A DNA stretch of 10,747 bases from Bacteroidota bacterium (lineage in GTDB: Bacteria; Bacteroidota; Kryptoniia; Kryptoniales; JAKASW01): positions 1 to 10,747 of the forward strand of contig JAJYOS010000134.1 of NCBI GenBank assembly GCA_021796055.1, given 5' to 3'. The translations under genes were made by a program, and so were the position numbers. Each line of letters begins with the position of its first letter. Within the stretch, counting starts at the first letter, position 1. This document shows, in pieces, positions 1 through 6,949 of this stretch. Under the pieces are notes generated by a model. It did not search any database and was not told the DNA's origin. It worked only from the letters and a program-made list of their open reading frames with translations.

Positions 1-1908
1 CTTAACAGTCTTCTCGAACCGTATGGTGTGGACACCAACACACCGTTTGAAAAGCTCGACTCTACTGTCCGGGATCTGCTTTTTTTCGGCAGGAATCAGA
101 AAGATTCCAAAAAAGGGATCAAGTTCGCAGGAGTCTCTATTTCTAACCTGAAAAAGAAGTTTGAAGGGCTTGTCCCGACGCTGGGCGGACTTGATTTCGA
201 GGTATACTTCGGCAAGAACTCGAGGGACATCGAGACCCATCTTCCACTTGTCGAGTGCGGAAGCTGCAGCGGGACCAGGCTCAGACCGGAAAGCAGATTT
301 GTACGGGTTGTCGATTCGGCCGGCGAGGAACTGAATATCCAATCCGTCGTGAAAGGTTCGATAGACAGAGTGAGTTCCCGATTTGACGAGTTGAACCTGC
401 CGAAGCGAAATCAAAAGGTAGCGCAGCCTATTCTCCACGAGATCAGGACAAGATTGAAGTTCCTTTTGAATGTCGGGCTGGACTACCTTGCCATGAACCG
501 TCCGTCGGGGACGTTGTCCGGCGGCGAATCGCAGCGGATCAGGCTCGCTACACAGATAGGTTCCCAGCTCACCGGTGTACTTTACGTCATCGATGAGCCG
601 TCAATCGGGCTTCACCAGCGCGACAATATCAGACTTATAAATTCACTAAAAGCGCTTCGTGATCTCGGGAACACCGTAATAGTCGTGGAGCACGACCGCG
701 AGACGATGGAGACTGCCGATTACATAGTCGACCTCGGTCCCGGCGCCGGGGAACATGGCGGGCGGGTCGTGAAAGCCGGCACGCTGAAGGAAATACTCTC
801 CGAAAGGAAGGAGTCGCTTACTGCAGCATATCTTCGCGACGAGAGATCCATTCCAGTGCGACCGAAAGACCAGCTGAGGAAACCGAACGGTTCGTTCCTT
901 ACCGTCAAAGGAGCTTCCGGTAACAACCTAAAAGATATAGAAGTGAAATTCCCGCTCGGCGTTTTCATTTGCATAACCGGTGTCAGCGGTTCGGGAAAAT
1001 CGAGTCTTATCAACGATACGCTTTACAGGATTCTCGGAAAATTCTTCTACAGACTATCGGATCAGCCGCTTCCCTATAAGTCCGTCTCGGGCATGGAACT
1101 GATCGACAAAGTCGTGGACGTCGACCAGTCGCCGATAGGACGGACTCCCCGTTCGAATCCCGCGACCTACGTGGGTGTCTTCACGCCGATACGCGATCTT
1201 TTCGCACAGCTCCCCGAATCCAAGTTGAGAGGTTACAAGCCCGGAAGGTTTTCATTCAATGTGCAGGAAGGCCGATGCCCGGCCTGCGAGGGCGACGGGA
1301 TGAGAAAGATCGAGATGAGTTTTCTTCCCGACGTATACGTGAAATGTGAAGTGTGCAACGGGAAAAGATACGGCGCGGCCACGCTCGACGTCAGGTACAA
1401 GGGCAAGACCATTTCGGACGTCCTCGAAATGACTGTCGAAGATGCATTCGAGTTGTTCGGGGAAATCCCCGCCATTAAAAGAAAACTGCAGACCATGAAC
1501 GAGGTCGGACTCGGGTACCTTCGCCTGGGCCAGTCATCTACGACTCTGTCGGGCGGCGAGGCGCAGCGTGTTAAGCTGGCAACAGAACTATCCAAGGTCG
1601 CGACGGGAAAAACGATGTATATCCTGGACGAACCCACCACTGGTCTTCATTTCGAAGACATCAGGATCCTCCTCGATTTGCTTCAGCGGCTGGTTGACAA
1701 AGGCAACACGGTTGTAATTGTCGAGCACAATCTCGACGTCATAAAATGTGCGGACTGGATAATAGACCTCGGCCCCGAAGGCGGAGACGCCGGAGGAAGG
1801 ATCGTTGCACAGGGTCCCCCGGAGGTAATCATGAAATCGAAAGAGTCGTACACCGCACGCTATCTCTCCGATTACCTAAGAAACAGCGCGTATGGAACTT
1901 CCGGTTGA
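1..1908 (+). CDS. uvrA: UvrA, excinuclease ABC subunit A (5' end outside window)
   Basis: UvrA is the damage-sensing ATPase of nucleotide-excision repair; as a dimer it loads UvrB at lesions in the cytoplasm. The frame is open from base 1, so the N-terminal third (first Walker A motif and first zinc module) lies before the window. About 635 residues remain. In order they show a C-x2-C-x-GTRLRPE segment (from base 256), the first ABC signature LSGGESQRIRLA (from 514), Walker B VIDEPS with the IGLHQRD loop (from about 586), the second Walker A GVSGSGKSS (979-1005), the zinc finger CPAC...CEVC (from 1276) spaced as in UvrA, the second signature LSGGEAQRVKLA (about 1546), and Walker B ILDEPTTGLH (about 1621). 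Every motif expected in this part is intact. The last 17 bases overlap the next gene, which suggests co-transcription. The identification is secure. Confidence 0.97.
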   Translation, partial: LNSLLEPYGVDTNTPFEKLDSTVRDLLFFGRNQKDSKKGIKFAGVSISNLKKKFEGLVPTLGGLDFEVYFGKNSRDIETHLPLVECGSCSGTRLRPESRFVRVVDSAGEELNIQSVVKGSIDRVSSRFDELNLPKRNQKVAQPILHEIRTRLKFLLNVGLDYLAMNRPSGTLSGGESQRIRLATQIGSQLTGVLYVIDEPSIGLHQRDNIRLINSLKALRDLGNTVIVVEHDRETMETADYIVDLGPGAGEHGGRVVKAGTLKEILSERKESLTAAYLRDERSIPVRPKDQLRKPNGSFLTVKGASGNNLKDIEVKFPLGVFICITGVSGSGKSSLINDTLYRILGKFFYRLSDQPLPYKSVSGMELIDKVVDVDQSPIGRTPRSNPATYVGVFTPIRDLFAQLPESKLRGYKPGRFSFNVQEGRCPACEGDGMRKIEMSFLPDVYVKCEVCNGKRYGAATLDVRYKGKTISDVLEMTVEDAFELFGEIPAIKRKLQTMNEVGLGYLRLGQSSTTLSGGEAQRVKLATELSKVATGKTMYILDEPTTGLHFEDIRILLDLLQRLVDKGNTVVIVEHNLDVIKCADWIIDLGPEGGDAGGRIVAQGPPEVIMKSKESYTARYLSDYLRNSAYGTSG

Positions 1909-2215
1909 AGTTGCGGCTGAGCTGGCTCATTCCGTCGACGCCGCAGAAGAAGGAAACCTGGGCAAGGCACGCGTTTGCGCGAGAAGAGCCGTCGGAAAAG
2001 CTTTCATGATCTCTTCCTACTCGACAGGTTTCCCTTCGCCGCTGAGTGCCGCACAGTGCTTGAAGGCATTGACTGAAATGAAAGATTTGCCCGAAGAGGT
2101 CCGCGCTGCAGCGCGGAGACTGGCAACAGGCGTGGCGGAAAAGGGGGACGTTTCAATATCGGTCAAGCCGGTCGAGGATGCGACTGCAATTATAACTCAA
2201 CTCCTCGCAGGATGA
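1892..2215 (+). CDS. Unrecognised 107-residue helical protein overlapping uvrA
   Basis: I do not recognise this family with confidence. The frame starts at an ATG inside the uvrA tail (17-base overlap) and ends at TGA 2213-2215. No good Shine-Dalgarno sequence precedes it, so translation may be coupled to uvrA. The protein is rich in Ala and charged residues, appears mostly helical, and has no signal peptide or membrane segment, so it is probably cytosolic. Residues 21-38 (GNLGKARVCARRAVGKAF) form a basic patch with one cysteine that looks like a family signature. The segment around residue 50 (PSPLSAAQCLKAL) and the following LPEEVRAAARRL helix resemble the end of a small helical bundle. A distant HEPN-like bundle is possible but only a guess. 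It is the best coding candidate between uvrA and the convergent aroE. A role linked to repair is inferred from position alone. Confidence 0.72.
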   Translation: MELPVEVAAELAHSVDAAEEGNLGKARVCARRAVGKAFMISSYSTGFPSPLSAAQCLKALTEMKDLPEEVRAAARRLATGVAEKGDVSISVKPVEDATAIITQLLAG

Positions 2216-2229
2216 TCCCGCCGGCGGGA
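2216..2229. repeat. 14-base perfect palindrome after the uvrA unit
   Basis: A self-complementary sequence (TCCCGCC/GGCGGGA) begins directly after the stop codon of the 107-residue gene and is followed by AAAATT. It can form at most a 5-bp stem with a CCGG loop and has no T-run on the + strand, so it is a poor intrinsic terminator. It lies in the 67-base gap between convergent genes, where termination would be expected. I see no better terminator there. Confidence 0.35.
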
Positions 2230-2282
2230 AAATTGATTCAAGGGGTATAACGATCGGGGACGCAGGACATGGCGCCGGCGTC

Positions 2283-3191
2283 TCAGTGGACAGCTACCTT
2301 CCGCTCCTTCGGTTCGCTCGCGTCAAGAAACTTCTGGTCGAGCTTTGCGCGCACCTTCTCGAGGGGCATTGCAACTCCGGTCCAGAGTTCGAAGGCTTTC
2401 GCCGCCTGGCTGTAAAGCATTTCGAGCCCGCTGACGATGATCGCGTTCCTCTTCCTTGCGGTTTTCAGGAAAGCCGTATGCACCGGGTTATACACCAGAT
2501 CGAAAAATATTTTTCCGTCGAGGTCCGCGGACTCATCGACCATAATGTTCTCTTTGACTTCCGGGAACATGCCGACGGGCGTCGCGTTGACCACCAGCTT
2601 GCTTTTCTTGATGGCCTCACCCTCATTGAGATTATGCAGCTCGTCTATCTTGATATTCCTGTAGTTCTGGGAATCGGCAAAAAATTTCTTGAGCAGCTCC
2701 GCGCGGGAAGTATCCCTGTTGACCACAAAAATCTGTTCCGGACGAAAATAGGAGATGAGTGAATAGACGACGGCCCTTGCTCCGCCTCCGGCACCGAACA
2801 CTGTGACCGACTGATCCGAGATTTGCTCCCTGAATGGCTTCAGGGCTTCCACTACTCCGTCTACATCGGTATTGTGCCCGACGAGCATCTCGTTTTCGAC
2901 ATAAATCGTGTTCACGGCGCCCACAAGCCTCGCGTCCGCAGAAATTTCGTCCAGGAATTCCATAGCTGCTTCCTTGTAAGGAACAGTCACGTTGCATCCG
3001 ACGATCCCGAGTGCCGACAACCCCTTCAGCGCGTCCCGGAGGTTCTTCTGAAGGACATCGAAGGCCGAGTACTGATAATCCAGTTTCGTGAATTTGAAGG
3101 CTGTCTCGTGAATCACGGGAGACCAGCTGTGCAAAATCGGATGTCCGATTATTCCTACAAGTTTAGCGTGGGTCTTTATATTTCTTTTCAT
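2283..3191 (-). CDS. aroE: Shikimate dehydrogenase (NADP+)
   Basis: AroE reduces 3-dehydroshikimate to shikimate with NADPH, the fourth step of the shikimate pathway, in the cytoplasm. The 302 residues are slightly longer than the usual 270-290 because of a charged C-terminal tail. Near the start is GHPILHSWSP with the shikimate-binding serines (Ser22, Ser24). NVTVPYK carries the catalytic Lys73 and GHNTD the catalytic Asp109. The NADP-binding glycine loop GAGGGAR is at 133-139, followed by the NRDTSR phosphate-binding stretch at 158-163, NATPVGM at 202-208, and GLEMLYSQAA with Gln262. All key residues are present, so the enzyme should be active. The ATG lies inside the 3' end of the upstream TPR gene (29-base overlap) with only a weak GGTG before it, so translation is probably coupled. 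Both genes likely share the promoter upstream of the TPR gene. Confidence 0.96.
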   Translation of the reverse strand: MKRNIKTHAKLVGIIGHPILHSWSPVIHETAFKFTKLDYQYSAFDVLQKNLRDALKGLSALGIVGCNVTVPYKEAAMEFLDEISADARLVGAVNTIYVENEMLVGHNTDVDGVVEALKPFREQISDQSVTVFGAGGGARAVVYSLISYFRPEQIFVVNRDTSRAELLKKFFADSQNYRNIKIDELHNLNEGEAIKKSKLVVNATPVGMFPEVKENIMVDESADLDGKIFFDLVYNPVHTAFLKTARKRNAIIVSGLEMLYSQAAKAFELWTGVAMPLEKVRAKLDQKFLDASEPKERKVAVH

Positions 3192-4626
3192 TCACCAACC
3201 ATTCGTAAACGGGGAAAACAAACTTGATCAGGATTTCCGGATTGGAATGTTGAATTTGCCCGAAATCCTGGAAGAACGTGCTTATTTTGTGAGGTTCCAA
3301 CTCCAGGGACTTCTTGGCGGTTTCGATGGCTTCTTCAAAAGAACCGGTCTGCAGACAACATTTGCATTTCTGATAGTAAGCCTCACTCCAGTCGGGGGAA
3401 ATGCTGATTACTCTGTCGTAAGCCTTGAGAGCCTCTTCGTGCCCGCCGCATTCGCTAAGCGCGTCTCCGAGATCCAGCCATCCGTCGACATTCTCCGGCT
3501 GAATTTCAGTAACCTTGCGGTAGCTCACGACCGAAGCCTCGAACATTTCGAGCGTGAATTCCACGTCGCCCTTTGCGTGCCATATGTCGGGGTCCGAGCC
3601 GTTCAGTCCGGCCGCTTTCGTAAAATCGCCCAAAGCCTTCCTGTACATACTCATGGCATCATAGCAGACCGCCCTCCCGAAGAGCGATTCGACGTGATTC
3701 GGATCCGACTTGAGAGCCTCGGTATAACACCTGACCGCGTCCCGGTATTCACCCAGCTCTTCGTAAGCCGTTGCCATATTGTGCCAGGTTGCGACATCTT
3801 TCGGCTCATACTTTAAGGTGGTCTTGTAGCTTTCTATCGCCTCCCGCAGTTTCCCCATGCTGAGAAGCGCGTTGCTCTTGTTGTACCACGCGGCGCTGAA
3901 CTTTTCATCTATGGCGATTGCCATCTCATAGCTCTCCACTGCCGTCTGATACTTGCCCAGCGCGTTCAGTGAAATGCCGCGATTATACCAGGCGCGATGA
4001 TTGTAAGGATCAAGTTCTATAACCCGATCGTAGCATTTCAGCGATTTATCCGGCTGCTCAAGGTAATCGTAACAGTATGCGAGCTCGAACCAGGCATCTT
4101 TGTCCGACGGATCAAGCTCCGTCAGGTATCTGAAAACTTTCGACGCTTCGTCGTACCTCGTCAGCTTCTCGAGTATAACTCCCTGGTTCATCAGTGCTTC
4201 ATAGCTTCCGGGGTCCACATCAAGCGCGCGCTCAATACTGTCGAGCGCCTCTTCAAACCTGTCGAGCATCTGAAGACAGCTGGCACGCCCGATCAGCGCG
4301 TCGACTTCTATCGGGTTGAATTCCAAAGCCTTCGTGTAATCGTCAAGTGCCTCCTCGAACTTTCCAAGCGTCTCGTTAATCTCCCCCCTCCTGAACCAGT
4401 TTTCCGAGCTGACGGGCATGACCGAGATCAGTTTGTTAGCAAAGAAGAGGGCGTCCTCATACTTGTCCTGGCTCATAAAGTAATCGATTATTTCTTCGAG
4501 AGCGGCGATGCTCGAGAAAGTGGGCTCTTCCCTGCGAAGTCGCTTTATTTCTTCGTTTATATTTCGCTTTTCGAACTCGTCGTACTCGTCGTCGTCGAAA
4601 GTGAAATCGAAATCATCTCTGCTCAT
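3163..4626 (-). CDS. TPR-repeat protein with twelve tandem repeats
   Basis: This 487-residue protein is almost entirely a tetratricopeptide solenoid. Twelve repeats of exactly 34 residues run in phase from about residue 41 to 448 with no spacer, each with the W/Y-LG-Y-A-P spacing (for example GKFEEALDDYTKALEFNP). A strongly acidic N-terminal segment (DDFDFTFDDDEYDEFE) precedes the repeats, and a 39-residue tail (449-487) follows. There is no signal peptide or membrane segment, so it is most likely a cytosolic scaffold or adaptor. Its partner cannot be told from the sequence. The ATG has an AGAGG ribosome-binding site five bases upstream. The gene overlaps aroE by 29 bases, indicating an operon. 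A specific link to the shikimate pathway is not established. The TPR assignment is certain; the function is unknown. Confidence 0.93.
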   Translation of the reverse strand: MSRDDFDFTFDDDEYDEFEKRNINEEIKRLRREEPTFSSIAALEEIIDYFMSQDKYEDALFFANKLISVMPVSSENWFRRGEINETLGKFEEALDDYTKALEFNPIEVDALIGRASCLQMLDRFEEALDSIERALDVDPGSYEALMNQGVILEKLTRYDEASKVFRYLTELDPSDKDAWFELAYCYDYLEQPDKSLKCYDRVIELDPYNHRAWYNRGISLNALGKYQTAVESYEMAIAIDEKFSAAWYNKSNALLSMGKLREAIESYKTTLKYEPKDVATWHNMATAYEELGEYRDAVRCYTEALKSDPNHVESLFGRAVCYDAMSMYRKALGDFTKAAGLNGSDPDIWHAKGDVEFTLEMFEASVVSYRKVTEIQPENVDGWLDLGDALSECGGHEEALKAYDRVISISPDWSEAYYQKCKCCLQTGSFEEAIETAKKSLELEPHKISTFFQDFGQIQHSNPEILIKFVFPVYEWLVNEKKYKDPR

Positions 4627-4647
4627 GGGCGCCTCTTAACACGATCC

Positions 4648-4676
4648 AAGATATTTCTGCCAAAAGTAAAAATCAA
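4648..4676 (-). promoter_or_regulatory. Candidate sigma-70-type promoter for the TPR-aroE unit
   Basis: Read on the minus strand, TTGATT (4671-4676) and TATCTT (4648-4653) are separated by 17 bases. Each matches its consensus hexamer at four of six positions, and an A-rich stretch lies just upstream. The predicted start of transcription is about 15 bases before the TPR gene's ATG, leaving room for the AGAGG ribosome-binding site at 4632-4636. Position and spacing are good, but hexamer matches of this quality occur by chance. Confidence 0.45.
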
Positions 4677-4875
4677 GAATTTGCTTTTTGCCCCCCTCTT
4701 TTTCGGCTGTTTCGTACCACCTCAGACAACCAATCGGAAAATGTCAACCGTGAAATCGACGCGATGCCCCGTCCGTATTCCCTGCCATGAATCGGCAGAA
4801 AGGCCCTATATATCTTATTGGTAATAAGCAGGCAAAGCAACGTAAAACCCGCAACTTGTATCGATACGTTGAAGC

Positions 4876-5118
4876 TTAATCACCCATATCGAGGATGGTC
4901 TTGCCTGAGTCTTTCTTCAGGCATTTGCCCAATTTCCGGGCCTTCTTCGCCGTCCTCACGGCAACATAAACTGCCAGTTCCATCAGCCTGTATGCCTTCG
5001 TAAGCTGTACATAGCCGTTGTTATGCTGATTCGTTCCACTGTACAGGTTGTCCGTCGACCCAAAATGAACATCGTCTTTGATCAGACTCTTGAGAAAGTA
5101 AACGTACCACCACGACAT
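4876..5118 (-). CDS. Degenerate GIY-YIG endonuclease-like small protein
   Basis: About 80 residues resemble the small stand-alone GIY-YIG (UvrC N-terminal-like) proteins: WYVYFLKS for the GIY strand, a GSTDNL turn, QHNNG, TKAYR.MELAVYVAV, and KKARKLGKCLKK for the metal-site helix. The start is set at ATG 5116-5118, not the longer frame beginning at 5160, because a GAGGGGG ribosome-binding site ends six bases upstream and the family begins here. The catalytic positions look lost. The YIG tyrosine is His (HFG), the catalytic arginine of the usual L-x-R-R turn is replaced in LYSGT, and the metal-binding Glu of the usual R/L-E-K helix is Gly (KLGK). The family match is convincing. Nuclease activity is unlikely, and this may be a decaying gene. 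It lies on the same strand as the two serine tRNAs and downstream of them. Confidence 0.72.
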   Translation of the reverse strand: MSWWYVYFLKSLIKDDVHFGSTDNLYSGTNQHNNGYVQLTKAYRLMELAVYVAVRTAKKARKLGKCLKKDSGKTILDMGD

Positions 5119-5124
5119 ACTACA

Positions 5125-5131
5125 CCCCCTC
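5125..5131 (-). promoter_or_regulatory. Shine-Dalgarno that sets the GIY-YIG-like start
   Basis: GAGGGGG on the minus strand lies six bases before ATG 5116-5118. It supports this start over the in-frame upstream ATG at 5160, which would add 14 residues absent from the family. Confidence 0.6.
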
Positions 5132-5214
5132 ACTCTTCCGTATTTCGACAAGACCCGCACTCATGCAACCTGCCAGACTAAGCCGCGTCGATCTTACGGC
5201 ACTCAGTCCCGCCT

Positions 5215-5242
5215 GCTCGACGAAGCCCTAGCATAGTCGAGC
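5215..5242. repeat. Inverted repeat abutting the 3' end of tRNA-Ser(CGA)
   Basis: GCTCGAC (5215-5221) and GTCGAGC (5236-5242) form a perfect 7-bp stem around a 14-base loop. The last base coincides with the tRNA discriminator base. Read with the tRNAs (minus strand) it follows the tRNA directly, so it could be a processing or termination hairpin. No T-run follows, which argues against a classical rho-independent terminator. It could also be a copy of a dispersed intergenic repeat. Confidence 0.45.
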
Positions 5243-5328
5243 GGAGAGGGAGGGATTCGAACCCTCGATACCCCGAAGGGTATTCCGGTTTTCGAGACCG
5301 GCCGATTCAACCACTCTCGCACCTCTCC
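5242..5328 (-). tRNA. tRNA-Ser, anticodon CGA (reads UCG)
   Basis: The 7-bp acceptor stem pairs 5322-5328 (GGAGAGG) with 5243-5249 (CCTCTCC), leaving G at 5242 as discriminator, as usual for bacterial serine tRNA. The anticodon arm CCGGT-loop-ACCGG encloses CTCGAAA, giving anticodon CGA at 5292-5294. A long variable arm (TACCC...GGGTA) makes it a class II tRNA, which fits serine. The T-arm has GGTTCGAATCC. CCA is not encoded and must be added by the nucleotidyltransferase. Its first 28 bases are identical to the tRNA-Ser(GGA) gene 35 bases upstream, pointing to a tandem duplication with later anticodon change. Confidence 0.96.
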
Positions 5329-5363
5329 ATAAATCTACCCGTCCATACAAACGCGTTTTTCCG

Positions 5364-5451
5364 CGGAGAGGGTGGGATTCGAACCCACGTACCGCTTTTG
5401 GCGGTAACTCGCTCTCCAGGCGAGCCGATTCAACCACTCTCGCACCTCTCC
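5364..5451 (-). tRNA. tRNA-Ser, anticodon GGA (reads UCC/UCU)
   Basis: The acceptor stem pairs 5445-5451 with 5365-5371, with discriminator G at 5364. The anticodon stem CTCGC/GCGAG encloses CTGGAGA, giving anticodon GGA at 5415-5417. The long variable arm (TACCGCC-AAAA-GCGGTA) and the T-arm GGTTCGAATCC are typical of class II serine tRNA. CCA is not encoded. It is the first gene of a two-tRNA tandem, with 35 bases before the CGA isoacceptor. A TTTACA hexamer on the minus strand at 5496-5501 could be part of its promoter, but the matching -10 element is poor. Confidence 0.96.
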
Positions 5452-5482
5452 GGAAGAACTTGGGCGGAAGGAATTGAGTCCA

Positions 5483-5498
5483 ACACGCGCAAGCGTGT
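5483..5498. repeat. Small GCAA-tetraloop hairpin between tRNA and ccm units
   Basis: ACACGC-GCAA-GCGTGT is a perfect 6-bp stem closed by a GNRA-type tetraloop. It lies in the 136-base divergent gap between the minus-strand tRNAs and the plus-strand ccm operon. On the + strand, a weak promoter-like pair (TTGAGT 5474-5479, TAAATT 5498-5503, 18-base spacer) brackets it. If that pair is real, the hairpin sits in the spacer and could be a regulator site. I see no coding sequence in this gap. Confidence 0.35.
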
Positions 5499-5587
5499 AA
5501 ATTTAACACTTCGGGGAGAGGTCTCCAAGCAAAAACCTTCTCATTGCCCGCTGCCTGCAATCCCGCCATTCCTTGAAGATGAGGTAT

Positions 5588-6271
5588 ATGAGGGCTATCT
5601 TTATCTCAATGAGAGGAGCCGTAGCAATATTCAGCAAGGACCTGAACAGCGAATTGCGGACCCGCTACGCCCTCAATTCACTCCTGATGTTTGTCATAGT
5701 CACCCTCTCAATAATCCTCTTCTCCACGGCCGGTGAGACAGTCTCCCCAAGCCTGTCGGCGGGGATCCTGTGGATCATAATTTTCTTCGCTGCCATGAGC
5801 GGCCTTTCACGCTCCTTTGTGAGTGAAGAAGAGCGAGGAACGTCGATGACCCTTCAGCTCTGGGTCAAACCTTCATCGGTCCTCACCGGTAAGCTCCTCT
5901 TCAATTCCCTGCTGATCTACGTTCTTAACATCATGATAATCATAGCCTACACGCTGACCATGCCTTCATTTGTCGTAAAGACACCTTCGATTTTCTTTAT
6001 CACAATTCTCATCGGTAGTTTTGGTCTCTCTTCTGCATCGACTTTCATTGCCGCCATAATTTCAAAGGCCAATTCGAAAGGAACTCTGTATCCCGTCCTT
6101 TCGTTTCCAATATTGTTGCCACTTCTTATGAGCGTGATCGATGCGACGAGGCTGTCCACCGACGGGGCCGCGTTTGGGGAAGCAGCGGGCGATTTCAAGA
6201 TTATGTTTTCCTACAGTGTCGTCGTATCGACAGTTGCCATAGTTTTGTTCGACTTTGTCTGGAGAGATTAA
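5588..6271 (+). CDS. ccmB: CcmB, membrane subunit of the heme-handling ABC complex
   Basis: CcmB is the integral membrane partner of the ATPase CcmA in cytochrome c maturation System I; with CcmC it forms the complex that releases holo-CcmE. The protein has the family opening AVAIFSKDLNSELRTRYALN, then six hydrophobic segments, with SRSFVSEEERGT as the first cytoplasmic loop (the region that docks CcmA) and a final helix near SYSVVVSTVAIVLFDFVW. The start is uncertain. ATG 5588 has GAGG three bases upstream. ATG 5609 has no ribosome-binding site but matches the usual family N-terminus better. TTG 5573 and ATG 5579 are less likely. The stop TAA touches the GTG of ccmC. ccmA is not upstream; tRNAs occupy that place. 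Confidence 0.93.
   Translation: MRAIFISMRGAVAIFSKDLNSELRTRYALNSLLMFVIVTLSIILFSTAGETVSPSLSAGILWIIIFFAAMSGLSRSFVSEEERGTSMTLQLWVKPSSVLTGKLLFNSLLIYVLNIMIIIAYTLTMPSFVVKTPSIFFITILIGSFGLSSASTFIAAIISKANSKGTLYPVLSFPILLPLLMSVIDATRLSTDGAAFGEAAGDFKIMFSYSVVVSTVAIVLFDFVWRD
6261..6266 (+). promoter_or_regulatory. Shine-Dalgarno for the GTG start of ccmC
   Basis: GGAGAG lies five bases before GTG 6272, inside the last codons of ccmB. It decides in favour of GTG over the in-frame ATG four codons later (6284) and implies coupled translation. Confidence 0.7.
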
Positions 6272-6949
6272 GTGAAAAATTGGATGAAAATTAGCATCGG
6301 CATCTGGATCGCGGCGGTTGTCGCGATCGGTATAGCCATGCCGATAGGATATATCCCCGGGCTTGGCGCCAAGGCGCGGATAATATTTTTCCATGTCCCG
6401 ATGTCCTGGCTGGCAGTGCTGGCTTTCTTCATGTCCATGTGGTATGGAATTGCATACCTCAGGAAGAAAGACATGAAGATGGATATCAAGTCTGCGACAG
6501 CGGCTGAACTCGGCTTTATCTTCAGCATCCTGGCGACCATAACCGGCTCAATATGGGCAAAATTCAATTGGGGAAGTTTTTGGAACTGGGACCCAAGAGA
6601 GACTTCGATCTTTGTCCTGCTGTTGATCTACGGGGCGTATTTTTCCCTCCGGAGTGCACTGGAGATCGAAGAGAGACGCGCCACACTTTCCGCGGTCTAC
6701 TCGATCGTAGCCTTCGTGACAGTCCCATTCTTCGTCTTCATAATGCCGAGGATGATGACCGGACTGCACCCGGGCGAAGGCTCCCCCGCCCCGATCGTCA
6801 ACGCGAACGGCAAGATGTACATGGATGCAAACATGCGGTACGTCTTCTACGCATCTCTACTGGGCTTCAGCTTTCTTTATGTCTGGCTCTTCCAGCTGAG
6901 ATCGAAGATCGGTATTCTGACTTACAACAACCACACGGAGATCGAATAA
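6272..6949 (+). CDS. ccmC: CcmC, heme-delivery membrane protein
   Basis: CcmC belongs to the heme-handling protein family. It presents heme at the outer face of the inner membrane and promotes its attachment to CcmE. The 225-residue product has six predicted membrane helices. The tryptophan-rich WWD motif lies at about residues 95-110 (WGSFWNWDPRET). The two conserved heme-ligand histidines appear as His41 (FFHVPMSW) and His166 (GLHPGEG), flanking the motif as in the family. The start is a GTG directly after the ccmB stop, supported by GGAGAG five bases upstream. The gene ends at TAA 6947-6949 and the next ATG follows at once, so ccmB, ccmC and the CcmD-like gene form a gapless unit. All expected functional residues are visible. 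Confidence 0.96.
   Translation: MKNWMKISIGIWIAAVVAIGIAMPIGYIPGLGAKARIIFFHVPMSWLAVLAFFMSMWYGIAYLRKKDMKMDIKSATAAELGFIFSILATITGSIWAKFNWGSFWNWDPRETSIFVLLLIYGAYFSLRSALEIEERRATLSAVYSIVAFVTVPFFVFIMPRMMTGLHPGEGSPAPIVNANGKMYMDANMRYVFYASLLGFSFLYVWLFQLRSKIGILTYNNHTEIE

Noticed and set aside
1233..1640. 135-residue minus-strand frame inside uvrA
   Set aside because: It is antisense to the UvrA zinc finger and second ABC signature, both clearly coding on the plus strand.
2286..2762. 158-residue plus-strand frame opposite aroE
   Set aside because: It is a shadow of aroE, whose motifs and length are complete on the minus strand.
3997..4824. 275-residue plus-strand frame opposite the TPR gene
   Set aside because: It is antisense to a highly regular TPR coding sequence and has no recognisable domain; it stays open because of codon bias.
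4787..4879. Short plus-strand ATG frame (about 30 codons) in the gap before the GIY-YIG-like gene
   Set aside because: There is no ribosome-binding site and no recognisable protein. The gap 4677-4875 shows only a small CTTATT/AATAAG hairpin at 4814-4828 and a short palindrome near 4860, both of a size expected by chance.
5119..5160. Upstream ATG extension of the GIY-YIG-like gene
   Set aside because: It adds 14 residues that do not resemble the family, while the ATG at 5118 has a strong ribosome-binding site.
5242..5451. Direct repeats or a CRISPR-like array suggested by the repeated GGAGAGG...CGAGAGTGG segments
   Set aside because: The two copies are the 5' parts of complete serine tRNAs that fold with anticodon, variable and T arms; there are only two units and no spacer array.
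5228..5569. 113-residue open frame on the minus strand
   Set aside because: It runs straight through both tRNA-Ser genes; the repeated peptide pattern (WRGARVVESA) is only the shared tRNA 5' sequence read as codons.
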